From Bacteroidota bacterium (GTDB lineage Bacteria; Bacteroidota; Bacteroidia; Bacteroidales; Tenuifilaceae): DNA of 16,242 nucleotides. The stretch is taken from the NCBI GenBank assembly GCA_023406715.1, contig JAEXVC010000189.1:1-16242 (forward strand), given 5' to 3'. Made by a program: the position numbers and the translations under genes. The notes beneath the pieces were generated by a model, which ran no database searches, was not told the origin of the DNA, and saw only the letters and a list, made by a program, of their open reading frames with translations. Shown here piece by piece: positions 7,574-14,813 of this stretch (positions within the stretch are counted from its first letter, which is position 1; every line of letters starts with the position of its first letter).

Positions 7574-8974
7574 CTATTTTATTTCGAATACAACTGCATG
7601 TTTTAATTGATTGTTTGTGATAACCGATTGAGGGATTGTTATTTCGTAGCCATCGTTAGTTTGCTTGAATTTCAACTTTACATTTGCTCCTAGAATCGCA
7701 ACAGAATTTAATTTAAAGCCTAGTTTTCCAAGATTAACTGCTTTGGGTAGCGATTCGTTCTCCTCAAGTAAATAAAAGGCGTAAATAGTACCATTTTTGG
7801 TTTTAGTGAATCGCATTTTGTCCTGCTTGTAAGGATAGATTGGTCGAGTTGAGTATATTGATTCTTCATTGATTTTCATCCAACTGCCAATTTCTTTCAT
7901 TCTAATTATTGCGGGCTCTGGAAGTGTTCCTAGTGGCGATGGACCAACATTTAGCAAGAAATTTCCACCTTTCGACACAATGTCAATAAGCATATGAATA
8001 AGTGTGTTTGTAGACTTATAAACATCACTTTCTACATACGACCATGAGTTTCCCATTGTCATGCAGGTTTCCCAAGGATAGGGTAGGATTGAGTCTGGCA
8101 CTTGTTTCTCTGGAGTTCTGTAATTTTCGTATTTTCCATGAACCGACCTGTCAACAATTAGCAAGTCTGGATTATTTTTTCTTGCCATACTGGCAATTTT
8201 GGGCATATTTATATCTTGAATCCATCCTTTACATCCCAGCCACGGACGCGATTCGTCGGTAAGGCTCCATTCGGGTCGAACCCAACCACCATCGAGCCAA
8301 AGAATATCAATATCTCCATACTGAGTAGTTAATTCTTCAATTTGATTGTAGGTGAAATCAACAAATCCTTGCCATCGTTCAGGGTAATCCTTTGGATTGT
8401 AGTTTACGTTTCTATCAGGCGTTGCCCATTCTTGAGCCCAGTAATCGGAGTGATGCCAGTCTGGTTTGGAGAAGTAAAGCCCACACCAAAAACCTTTTGC
8501 CCTGAATGCATCGACTAATGCTCTTGTAACATCTGCTTTTGGATTCGATGAGAAAGGACAACTTTGGTCAGTAATTGAATAGGCGGTTTGTTTTGTATTG
8601 TACATACAGAACCCGTCGTGATGCTTTGCGGTAAAAACAAAATACTTCATACCTGCTTCATGTGCTAAGTCGGCCCATAATTCAGGGTTAAACTGTGTTG
8701 GATTAAAGGTTTTGTTTAGTGCTTGATATTTGTTCACATATTCGATGTATGGAACACCACCTCTGTCAATCCATGGTTCGTTGCAAATTGACCACGATTC
8801 CACAACGCTCCACTGTGAGTAAAAGCCCCAATGTATCATAAACCCAAACTTAAGGTCTTGCCACTCATCAATTCTATTAAGAATAACAGGGTTGGTTTCA
8901 AAGTCTTGCTCGTTTTGAGCGATGAGTGTGTAGGGAACTATAAATATGAATACTACTAAAATCAACTTTCTCAT
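7574..8974 (-). CDS. Glycoside hydrolase family 29 alpha-L-fucosidase, secreted
   Basis: Removes alpha-L-fucose from glycans by a retaining mechanism. The protein has 466 residues from the ATG at 8974, with a signal peptide of about 20 residues ending in IAQ. GH29 hallmarks are present: the FGFMIHWGFYSQWS segment near the N-terminus, FTAKHHDGFCMY, CGLYFSKPDWHH, and DILWLDGGWV in which Asp228 is the predicted nucleophile. The barrel is followed by a shorter C-terminal beta domain (KNGTIYAFYLLEENESLPK). A TTG nine bases upstream could extend it by three residues, but the ATG gives a standard signal-peptide start. It is the first gene of the minus-strand operon GH29-GH3-SDR. Which GH29 subfamily (broad or alpha-1,3/1,4-specific) it belongs to cannot be told here. 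No SusC/SusD genes are adjacent. Confidence 0.93.
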   Translation of the reverse strand: MRKLILVVFIFIVPYTLIAQNEQDFETNPVILNRIDEWQDLKFGFMIHWGFYSQWSVVESWSICNEPWIDRGGVPYIEYVNKYQALNKTFNPTQFNPELWADLAHEAGMKYFVFTAKHHDGFCMYNTKQTAYSITDQSCPFSSNPKADVTRALVDAFRAKGFWCGLYFSKPDWHHSDYWAQEWATPDRNVNYNPKDYPERWQGFVDFTYNQIEELTTQYGDIDILWLDGGWVRPEWSLTDESRPWLGCKGWIQDINMPKIASMARKNNPDLLIVDRSVHGKYENYRTPEKQVPDSILPYPWETCMTMGNSWSYVESDVYKSTNTLIHMLIDIVSKGGNFLLNVGPSPLGTLPEPAIIRMKEIGSWMKINEESIYSTRPIYPYKQDKMRFTKTKNGTIYAFYLLEENESLPKAVNLGKLGFKLNSVAILGANVKLKFKQTNDGYEITIPQSVITNNQLKHAVVFEIK

Positions 8975-9107
8975 CTTTTTCAATCTTAATTAAACTTTGC
9001 TGCACTTTTTTTGTGGTCAGTAAAACAATATCACAAGGTAAGCGTTGTAAAATTAAAATTAATACTTTTACTGTATTTATAATGTGTTACTATTTTAATA
9101 AACAGTT

Positions 9108-9707
9108 ATGGCAAAGGCAAAAATATTATTGATGACATTTTTTGTCACTTTTAGTATATTATCAGTTGATGCTTACGCTCAACGTAGGCACGGAGATTTT
9201 CAGAGTTTTTCCGACAGGTTATTTTTTGGTGGTAGTTTTGGCCTTGCTTTTGGAAGTCATGTAACTCAGGTTGATGTGGTTCCAATGGTTGGCATGTGGG
9301 TTTTACCTCAATGGTCTGTAGGTGTTGGCGGTAGATATTCGTTCCGTAAAGAGCGTTTTAATGTAATATCAGGAGAATCTCAAAGCCTAAAAACCCATAT
9401 TTGGGGTGTTTCAGGTTTTACTCAAGTATTACCAATTCCGGATTTTTACGAAACTTTTAACATAGATGTTCGTGGAGGAATTGTGCTTCATGGTGAGTAT
9501 GAGGGACTGTATATGGATAAGAAATTTTTTGATTCACTTGCTTCTGAGGGTAAAGGATGGGTGCATATGTACCTTGTAGGAGGTGGTTGGCGTCAACGTA
9601 TTGGAGATAGAGCTGCGATAAACTTTCTAATTTTATGGGACTTATCCAATAGTAGGTATTCGCCTTACTCTAGCAATCCAATAATGCGGTTTAGCATTAC
9701 ATTTTAG
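9108..9707 (+). CDS. Outer-membrane beta-barrel-like protein of unknown function
   Basis: A 199-residue protein with a signal peptide of about 25 residues ending in AYAQ. The mature part alternates short hydrophobic/aromatic beta strands with glycine- and charge-rich turns (FFGGSFGLAFGSHV, MVGMWVLPQWSVGVGGRYSF, FNIDVRGGIVLHGEY, MYLVGGGWRQRIGDRAAINF). It ends in MRFSITF, and a terminal phenylalanine is the usual barrel-assembly signal of outer-membrane proteins. This fits a small eight- to ten-stranded barrel. I cannot name the family. It is monocistronic: divergent from the GH29 operon, convergent with the cold-shock gene, and followed by a strong terminator. It lacks enzymatic motifs. Confidence 0.75.
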   Translation: MAKAKILLMTFFVTFSILSVDAYAQRRHGDFQSFSDRLFFGGSFGLAFGSHVTQVDVVPMVGMWVLPQWSVGVGGRYSFRKERFNVISGESQSLKTHIWGVSGFTQVLPIPDFYETFNIDVRGGIVLHGEYEGLYMDKKFFDSLASEGKGWVHMYLVGGGWRQRIGDRAAINFLILWDLSNSRYSPYSSNPIMRFSITF

Positions 9708-9716
9708 ATAAAAAGA

Positions 9717-9739
9717 AAAGGCCTCACTTTGAGGCCTTT
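9717..9739. terminator. Bidirectional terminator between barrel protein and cold-shock gene
   Basis: Ten-bp stem AAAGGCCTCA (9717-9726) / TGAGGCCTTT (9730-9739) with a three-base loop. T-rich tails follow on both strands, fitting its position between the 3' ends of two converging genes. Confidence 0.85.
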
Positions 9740-9760
9740 ATTTATGTTAGGAATAACCTG

Positions 9761-9961
9761 TTATTCTAACACTTCAACATTGGTGGCTTGTGGACCACGT
9801 TTGCCTTGAGTAATTTCGAAACTTACCTCTTGACCTTCATCAAGACGTTTGAAACCTTCTCTTACAATACCTGTGTAGTGTACAAAAACATCACTACCTT
9901 CTTCAGTTTGAATAAAGCCAAAACCTTTAGCTGCATCAAACCATTTTACTTTACCTTTCAT
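9761..9961 (-). CDS. Cold-shock domain protein (CspA family)
   Basis: A 66-residue single-domain OB-fold protein that binds single-stranded RNA/DNA and acts as an RNA chaperone. The start MKGKVKWFD at 9961 is the canonical Csp N-terminus. RNP1 (KGFGFIQ) and RNP2 (DVFVHY) are intact, followed by EGQEVSFEITQGKRGPQATNV. The open frame continues 14 residues upstream (from 10003), but that part resembles no Csp and falls where the promoter and leader would lie, so the ATG at 9961 was chosen. It is monocistronic and shares a terminator with the converging barrel gene. Whether it is cold-inducible or constitutive cannot be seen. Confidence 0.95.
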   Translation of the reverse strand: MKGKVKWFDAAKGFGFIQTEEGSDVFVHYTGIVREGFKRLDEGQEVSFEITQGKRGPQATNVEVLE

Positions 9962-10000
9962 GTTAAAAATTAAATAATGGTGAATAAATAATTTACGGTA

Positions 10001-10031
10001 CAAATATGGTGTTTATTATTTACATAACAAC
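10001..10031 (-). promoter_or_regulatory. Candidate promoter of the cold-shock gene
   Basis: On the minus strand GTTG (plus 10028-10031) as -33 and CATATTTG (plus 10001-10008) as -7 are separated by 19 bases. The -7 differs from TAnnTTTG at one position and the -33 differs from TTTG at one. The predicted leader is about 30-35 nt. Confidence 0.4.
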
Positions 10032-10115
10032 GCTTTTTTCAAAAAAATGTTTAATAATCTTAAAAACAGACTAAAATTGGTGTGTCTAAAAACTTTCGAA
10101 CATATTGATAGTTTA

Positions 10116-10147
10116 TTTGTTTATCACAAAATTATCTTGTTATTTTG
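10116..10147 (+). promoter_or_regulatory. Candidate promoter of the SlyD-like gene
   Basis: TTTG at 10116-10119 and TTATTTTG at 10140-10147 (seven of eight to TAnnTTTG) are separated by 20 bases. The implied start near 10153 leaves a leader of about 22 nt before the ATG at 10176. Confidence 0.45.
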
Positions 10148-10175
10148 AACCCTAATAAATTAAACACACAATTAC

Positions 10176-10715
10176 ATGGTTGTTACAAAGGATAAAGTAG
10201 TTTCCATTAGCTACGAATTAAAGGTTAATGGCGAGTTGGTAGATACTGCTGCTGCAGAGAATCCATTGGTTTTTTTATATGGCCACGGCCAGTTATTGCA
10301 ACTTTTTGAAGACAACTTAAATGGATTATCTGTAGGTGATTCCTTTGAGTTTATGGTACCTTCCAAAGATGGTTACGGTGAAGTTAACGATATGGCTATT
10401 GTTGAACTTCCTAAGGAGATTTTTATGGTTGAAGGTGAACTTCAGGAGGATTTACTGGTAATTGGAAACAGACTTCCTATGAGAGATTCTGAAGGTAATG
10501 CTCTTGATGGAACTGTGGTTGAAGTTACCGATACTGCAGTTGTAATGGATTTCAATCATCCATTGGCTGGGCAAGATTTATTCTTCACAGGGAATGTTGT
10601 TAATGTAAGAGAAGCTTCTGCAGAAGAGTTAATGCACAAACATGTTCACGGACATGGTCACCAGCATCAAGGACATGATCACGAAGAAGGTGGTTGCGGT
10701 TGCGGATGTCACTAA
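10176..10715 (+). CDS. slyD: SlyD-type FKBP peptidyl-prolyl isomerase with metal-binding tail
   Basis: Catalyses prolyl cis-trans isomerisation and acts as a folding chaperone in the cytoplasm. The 179 residues form an FKBP domain split by an insert-in-flap chaperone domain, as in SlyD: the N-terminal part has VSISYELKVNGELVDT and FLYGHGQLLQLFEDNLNGL, then GYGEVNDMAIVELPKEIF, the flap insert around 85-125, and return to the FKBP fold with NHPLAGQDLFFTGNVVNV. Residues 154-179 hold nine histidines and three cysteines (GGCGCGCH end), the signature nickel/zinc-binding tail of SlyD. No signal peptide is present. It stands alone between its own promoter and a terminator. The metal-binding role is inferred from the tail; no hydrogenase or urease maturation genes lie nearby. 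Confidence 0.93.
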   Translation: MVVTKDKVVSISYELKVNGELVDTAAAENPLVFLYGHGQLLQLFEDNLNGLSVGDSFEFMVPSKDGYGEVNDMAIVELPKEIFMVEGELQEDLLVIGNRLPMRDSEGNALDGTVVEVTDTAVVMDFNHPLAGQDLFFTGNVVNVREASAEELMHKHVHGHGHQHQGHDHEEGGCGCGCH

Positions 10716-10733
10716 AATATTTCATTATAATTT

Positions 10734-10763
10734 AAGGGGAGGTTTTATAACCTCTCTTTTTTT
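10734..10763 (+). terminator. Intrinsic terminator after slyD
   Basis: GAGGTT (10739-10744) pairs with AACCTC (10749-10754) around the loop TTAT, extended by weaker G-T and A-T pairs, and runs into a T tract ending at 10763. It lies about 20 bases after the stop codon. Confidence 0.8.
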
Positions 10764-10839
10764 ATTTCGTATTGTATAGTGTCTTTATCATTTTTTTCTA
10801 ATTTAGCATATTATTACTAAACATTAAAACCTTACAATT

Positions 10840-11364
10840 ATGAAATATTTGAAGTTACTCAAATATTCTTTTCTTTTCTTACTTTTTTTGACCGCATGTA
10901 AGAGCGAGGAGGGGAGTATTGATAATATAATAAGTTCTGAATTAGGAGAGTTTAAACTTTACAAGGGATACCAATATCAAGATGGAGAAACATTATCTAC
11001 AGGAAGTACTCCTTTCAATGTTTTTTTGCTAGGAGAAGGGGTTCAGTACGATGAGGCTATTAGTGAAATGTCTGGTATAGGTTCAATTGTTGAGTTTACT
11101 ATGTATTCGGGTAATGAGTATGAAATAGAGAATGGCTTTTATACTATTGACATATTCTCATATGACTCAATTGGTTATGCGGGAGACTGCAAAATATATT
11201 ATAACTATGATTTTGATGAGGATACCGGAAAAATTTTTAATGTTGAAGCAGGCACATTCGATGTGGAAAATCTTGGTAGTGTTATGAAATATGACATTAG
11301 TGTTGTGGCAGATACTTTACTTTTTGATGGTATTTTTAGAGGTCCAATACTTTCTCTCGATTAA
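10840..11364 (+). CDS. Small lipoprotein of unknown function
   Basis: A 174-residue protein with a lipoprotein signal: a basic start (MKYLKLLK), a hydrophobic core and lipobox LTAC with Cys20 as the lipidated residue. Acidic residues follow the cysteine (KSEEG). The mature part is rich in Gly, Tyr, Asp and short beta strands (GEFKLYKGYQYQDGE, FNVFLLGEGVQYDE, IVEFTMYSGNEYEIENGFYTIDIF, NVEAGTFDVENLG), suggesting a compact all-beta fold. The arrangement resembles a group of uncharacterised Bacteroidota lipoproteins with a similar 'ENG-Y-T... AGT-V-...G' pattern, but that is from memory, not a search. It is monocistronic, with a terminator 26 bases downstream. Location is probably the outer-membrane inner leaflet or the surface. 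Confidence 0.75.
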   Translation: MKYLKLLKYSFLFLLFLTACKSEEGSIDNIISSELGEFKLYKGYQYQDGETLSTGSTPFNVFLLGEGVQYDEAISEMSGIGSIVEFTMYSGNEYEIENGFYTIDIFSYDSIGYAGDCKIYYNYDFDEDTGKIFNVEAGTFDVENLGSVMKYDISVVADTLLFDGIFRGPILSLD

Positions 11365-11389
11365 TTAACGTTTTCCTTAAGTAATATTT

Positions 11390-11413
11390 AAACCGGCATT
11401 AGCCGGTTTTTTT
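11390..11413 (+). terminator. Intrinsic terminator after the lipoprotein gene
   Basis: Perfect eight-bp stem AAACCGGC (11390-11397) / GCCGGTTT (11402-11409), loop ATTA, T run to 11413. Confidence 0.88.
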
Positions 11414-11464
11414 GTGTTCTCAAATAATCATATATTTTTACGTGAATTATTAATTGTATTAGTC

Positions 11465-12757
11465 ATGTTCAAGAAAACCCCTCTTTACGCTAAGATTCTT
11501 ATTGGGATGCTCATAGGGATTGTTATTGGTGTTTTATCCGTTATTTTAGGAATAAATACTTTTGTTACCGATTACATAAAGCCATTCGGGACTATATTTC
11601 TTAATATGCTAAAATTGGTTGCAATGCCGCTAATTTTTGCATCGTTGGTGGCAGGTGTGGCTGGATTATCTGATATTACAAAATTATCACGCATAGGGCT
11701 TAAAACCATTTCACTATATATTCTCACAACTCTTATTGCAGTTGCAATTGGACTGGTCATTGTTAATGTAATTAATCCTGGTAAGTTTTTCCCCGATGAA
11801 AAAAGGGTTGAGTTTGTATCGAAATACTCCATAGATGTTGCCGCAAAACAGGACGTTGCACAGAATTTTAAGGAGCAATCTCCTTTGCAGTTCTTAGTTG
11901 ATATTGTTCCCGAAAATGTTGTTCGTGCAGCTTCGGATAATACCTTAATGCTTCAGGTTATATTCTTTGCGTTGATATTTGGGGTTGCTCTAATCCTGGC
12001 AAAACATCCTAAAGTTTCAATTGTAAAAGATTTTGTGGAGGGTCTGAACGAGGTTATCCTTAAAATAGTTGATATCATTATGCTCTTTGCGCCATACGGA
12101 GTTTTTGCTCTTATGGCCTCATTGATTGTTGATTTTACTGGTAATGATGTTTCTTCATCGTTACATCTTTTCACAACATTAGGAATGTATGCTATTGCCG
12201 TTGTTCTTGGGTTAATCATAATAGTGACGCTTGTTTACCCCACATTCCTCAAATTATTTGTTGGAATAGGATTTAAAAAGTTCTATAAGTCTATTTTTCC
12301 AGCTCAACTTGTTGCTTTTTCAACTAGTTCCAGTGCTGCAACATTGCCTGTTACAATGGAACAGGTAGAGAAAAAGTTAGGCGTCCATAACGATATTTCA
12401 AGTTTTGTGCTACCTGTTGGGGTTACAATCAATATGGATGGGACTAGTCTTTATCAGGCTGTGGCGACTGTGTTTATTGCTCAGGTTTTTGGCATCGATT
12501 TAACATTTAGTCAATTGCTCATCATACTAATAACTGCAACATTAGCATCTATTGGTTCGGCAGGAGTACCTGGGGCTGGAATGGTAATGCTAATTATAGT
12601 ATTGAACTCTGTTGGATTACCAATTGAAGGGTTAGCGCTAATTATGGCAATTGATAGGCCTCTGGATATGCTCCGTACTGTAGTCAATGTAACTGGTGAT
12701 GCTATGATTGCTACGCTTATTGCAAAACAGGAAGGCAAACTCGAAGAGGTAAAATAA
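11465..12757 (+). CDS. Sodium/proton:dicarboxylate symporter, DAACS family (GltP/GltT-like)
   Basis: An inner-membrane secondary transporter of 430 residues from the ATG at 11465, with the eight-helix, two re-entrant-hairpin plan of glutamate transporters. HP1 carries the serine-rich tip STSSSAATLP at 286-295; TM7 has NMDGT at 323-327; HP2 has GSAGVPGAGM; TM8 has DRPLDMLRTVVNVTGD at 397-412. Compared with archaeal GltPh, Asp394, Arg397, Thr398 and Asn401 map to Asp401, Arg404, Thr405 and Asn408, which favours acidic amino acids (glutamate/aspartate) as substrate. A GTG at 11414 would add 17 residues but touches the preceding terminator's T run, so it was rejected. Coupling ion (sodium or proton) is not certain. 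It is flanked by a terminator upstream and the prfC promoter downstream, so it is monocistronic. Confidence 0.9.
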   Translation: MFKKTPLYAKILIGMLIGIVIGVLSVILGINTFVTDYIKPFGTIFLNMLKLVAMPLIFASLVAGVAGLSDITKLSRIGLKTISLYILTTLIAVAIGLVIVNVINPGKFFPDEKRVEFVSKYSIDVAAKQDVAQNFKEQSPLQFLVDIVPENVVRAASDNTLMLQVIFFALIFGVALILAKHPKVSIVKDFVEGLNEVILKIVDIIMLFAPYGVFALMASLIVDFTGNDVSSSLHLFTTLGMYAIAVVLGLIIIVTLVYPTFLKLFVGIGFKKFYKSIFPAQLVAFSTSSSAATLPVTMEQVEKKLGVHNDISSFVLPVGVTINMDGTSLYQAVATVFIAQVFGIDLTFSQLLIILITATLASIGSAGVPGAGMVMLIIVLNSVGLPIEGLALIMAIDRPLDMLRTVVNVTGDAMIATLIAKQEGKLEEVK

Positions 12758-12797
12758 TTACACTTTGTCCATTTATTAAATTCCCCTTTACTTTTTG

Positions 12798-12805
12798 TAT
12801 CTTTG
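12798..12805 (+). promoter_or_regulatory. -7 element of the prfC promoter
   Basis: TATCTTTG matches TAnnTTTG exactly and sits 20 bases before the ATG at 12826, implying a very short leader. The -33 position (TTTA near 12772) is a weaker fit, so only the -7 is given. Confidence 0.6.
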
Positions 12806-12825
12806 CACTCCCAAATTTGAGTGTA

Positions 12826-14403
12826 ATGAGTTTAGATGAAGTAAAACGCCGTAGAACATTCGCCATTGTTAGTCACCCCGATGCTGGAAAAACTACTCTT
12901 ACCGAGAAGTTGCTACTTTTTGGAGGAGCTATTCACGTGGCCGGTGCAGTAAAGAGCAATAAGATAAAAAAGACTGCTACATCCGACTTTATGGAGATTG
13001 AGCGCCAACGTGGTATCTCAGTTTCTACATCGGTTATGGAGTTCGAGCATAATGGTTATAAGGTTAACATTCTCGATACACCTGGTCACCAGGACTTTGC
13101 AGAGGATACATATCGTACGCTAACAGCTGTTGATAGTGTAATTATTGTTATCGACCACGCCAAGGGCGTTGAAACACAAACCCGCAAACTTATGGAGGTT
13201 TGTAGGATGAGGAAAACTCCCGTAATTGTGTTTGTCAATAAGCTTGACCGCCCAGGGAACGACCCATTTGAATTGCTCGATGAGATTGAAAAAGAGTTAA
13301 AGATAAAGGTTCGCCCGTTGAGTTGGCCAATTAGCCAAGGCCCAACTTTTAAGGGTGTATATAATTTGTTTGAGCAGAAACTCTTCCTCTTTTCGGGCGA
13401 CGATAAGCAAACCGTTTCCGATGATATCATCGAAATTAAAGATATTCACTCACCTGAACTCGATAAGTATATAAAACCATACACACAGAAGTTTTATGAG
13501 GAAATTGAACTGGTAAACGAAGTTTACCCGGAGTTTGATATCAATACATACCTTTCGGGCGAGGTTGCTCCAGTTTTCTTCGGTAGTGCCTTGAATAACT
13601 TTGGTGTGAAGGAGTTGCTCGATTGCTTCGTGCAAATTGCACCTTACCCACGCCCAACGGTAACTGATGTTAGAACAATTTCGCCTTTCGAGGATAAAAT
13701 GACCGGGTTTGTATTCAAGATATTTGCCAATATGGACCCAAATCACCGAAATAGAATTGCTTTCTTAAAGATTTGCTCAGGAAAATTTGAACGTAATAAA
13801 CCATATTTACACGTTGGACTCAATAAAACATTCCGTTTCTCCAGTCCAAACGCTTTCTTGGCCGATAAAAAGTCGATAGTTGAGTTTGCTTACCCTGGTG
13901 ATATCGTTGGCTTGCCCGATTCTGGTAACTTTAAAATAGGTGATACTTTAACTGAGGGTGAAATCCTTAACTTCAAAGGTATTCCAAGTTTCTCGCCTGA
14001 ACTTTTTAGGTATGTGGAGAATGCTGACCCGCTGAAATTTAAACAGTTGGCTAAGGGAATTGACCAGTTAACCGACGAAGGTGTTGCCCAACTTTTCACT
14101 CAAAAATCTAATGGTCGTAAGATTATTGGTACAGTTGGTGCTCTTCAGTTCGATGTTATTCAGTACAGGTTGGAGCACGAGTACGGCGCAAAATGTCGAT
14201 ATGAGAATTTTAGCCTTCACAAAGCTTGCTGGATGGAAACCACCAATAAGTCTCAGTTAGACGATTTTCGTATCCGCAAGTACAACAACCTGGCGCTCGA
14301 TAAGCAAGGACGCGAGGTATTCTTGGCCGATTCACCATATTCACTCCAAATGGCCATAGAGAAATTCCCAGATATCAAATTCCATTTCACATCGGAATTT
14401 TAA
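12826..14403 (+). CDS. prfC: Peptide chain release factor 3 (RF3)
   Basis: A translational GTPase that removes RF1/RF2 from the ribosome after peptide release. The 525 residues match RF3 length. GTPase motifs: G1 SHPDAGKTT at 16-24, switch region ERQRGISVSTS at 59-69, G3 DTPGHQDF at 84-91 and G4 NKLD at 138-141. The RF3-specific start EVKRRRTFAIVSHPDAGKTT and the C-terminal IGTVGALQFDVIQYRLEHEYG segment separate it from EF-G and TetM-type proteins. A TTG at 12817 would add three residues; the ATG at 12826 is preferred because of the promoter spacing. It follows the symporter gene but has its own -7 element, and is followed by a long perfect inverted repeat. Confidence 0.96.
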   Translation: MSLDEVKRRRTFAIVSHPDAGKTTLTEKLLLFGGAIHVAGAVKSNKIKKTATSDFMEIERQRGISVSTSVMEFEHNGYKVNILDTPGHQDFAEDTYRTLTAVDSVIIVIDHAKGVETQTRKLMEVCRMRKTPVIVFVNKLDRPGNDPFELLDEIEKELKIKVRPLSWPISQGPTFKGVYNLFEQKLFLFSGDDKQTVSDDIIEIKDIHSPELDKYIKPYTQKFYEEIELVNEVYPEFDINTYLSGEVAPVFFGSALNNFGVKELLDCFVQIAPYPRPTVTDVRTISPFEDKMTGFVFKIFANMDPNHRNRIAFLKICSGKFERNKPYLHVGLNKTFRFSSPNAFLADKKSIVEFAYPGDIVGLPDSGNFKIGDTLTEGEILNFKGIPSFSPELFRYVENADPLKFKQLAKGIDQLTDEGVAQLFTQKSNGRKIIGTVGALQFDVIQYRLEHEYGAKCRYENFSLHKACWMETTNKSQLDDFRIRKYNNLALDKQGREVFLADSPYSLQMAIEKFPDIKFHFTSEF

Positions 14404-14423
14404 ATAGATTGATTCCTTCTAAC

Positions 14424-14456
14424 GCTGTCAGGGTTCTAAACCCTGACAGCATTTTT
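14424..14456. terminator. Perfect 12-bp inverted repeat, probable prfC terminator
   Basis: GCTGTCAGGGTT (14424-14435) pairs fully with AACCCTGACAGC (14439-14450) around the loop CTA, followed by ATTTTT. Its position 20 bases after the prfC stop fits a terminator. The long symmetric stem and short T run also fit a dispersed REP-like palindrome. Confidence 0.7.
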
Positions 14457-14524
14457 GTATAATTAGAGTATGTAGAAGAAGTCTACGATTGATGTAAAAA
14501 AGTTTGAACTTCAAGATAAAAATT

Positions 14525-14707
14525 GTAAAAGTGAGCGGGTGGGATTGGCAAAACTGCGCGCCAGAGCAGGCGTGAATTCATGAAGTTTTAGAATTTCGCA
14601 AAAGGGGCTTGCCTACTTTTGCAGAAATTCTTAAGTTCATGCAGAGCGTTTAGAAGCATAGTTTTGCCTAGATTTTTTGCTTACTTTTTCATCATGGAAA
14701 AAGTAAG
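14525..14707. repeat. Nested inverted-repeat element (MITE-like or structured RNA)
   Basis: Four paired segments are nested about one centre. The outer pair, 14525-14536 with 14679-14690, matches 10 of 12. Inside it GGCAAAACT (14547-14555) pairs with AGTTTTGCC (14660-14668), with exactly 10 bases between the two pairs on each side. The inner stem pairs 14579-14584 with 14636-14641, 14590-14597 with 14624-14631, and 14598-14604 with 14616-14622, leaving an 11-base loop. The right end also forms its own hairpin, CTTACTTTTTC (14680-14690) / GAAAAAGTAAG (14697-14707). No transposase or real gene lies inside. Confidence 0.6.
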
Positions 14708-14813
14708 AGTTTCTAATGCAATTGTAAATCTGATAGTGAATAGTTTAGATACTTTATTTGTTAATAGTTGCGAGTAATCAAATTGTAATTGTTTTTCATT
14801 TAACTTTAATATA

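Noticed and set aside
8044..8262. 72-residue plus-strand open frame within the GH29 gene
   Set aside because: Antisense shadow of a well-supported fucosidase; no start signal or family features.
9962..10003. N-terminal extension of the cold-shock protein by 14 residues
   Set aside because: The extension (MYRKLFIHHYLIFN) is unlike any Csp start, while MKGKVKWF at 9961 is canonical; the region fits the leader and promoter.
11414..11464. GTG start adding 17 residues to the symporter
   Set aside because: The GTG directly abuts the terminator's T run and the extra residues do not belong to the family; ATG at 11465 fits.
12817..12825. TTG start for RF3
   Set aside because: Only three extra residues, and the -7 element ends at 12805, leaving almost no leader; ATG at 12826 gives the usual N-terminus.
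14483..14581. 32-residue minus-strand open frame (MNSRLLWRAVL...)
   Set aside because: It lies across the arms of the nested inverted repeat, has no ribosome site or family resemblance, and its base pattern is explained by the repeat.
14588..14659. 23-residue minus-strand open frame inside the nested repeat
   Set aside because: It overlaps both inner arms, is too short and has no independent support.
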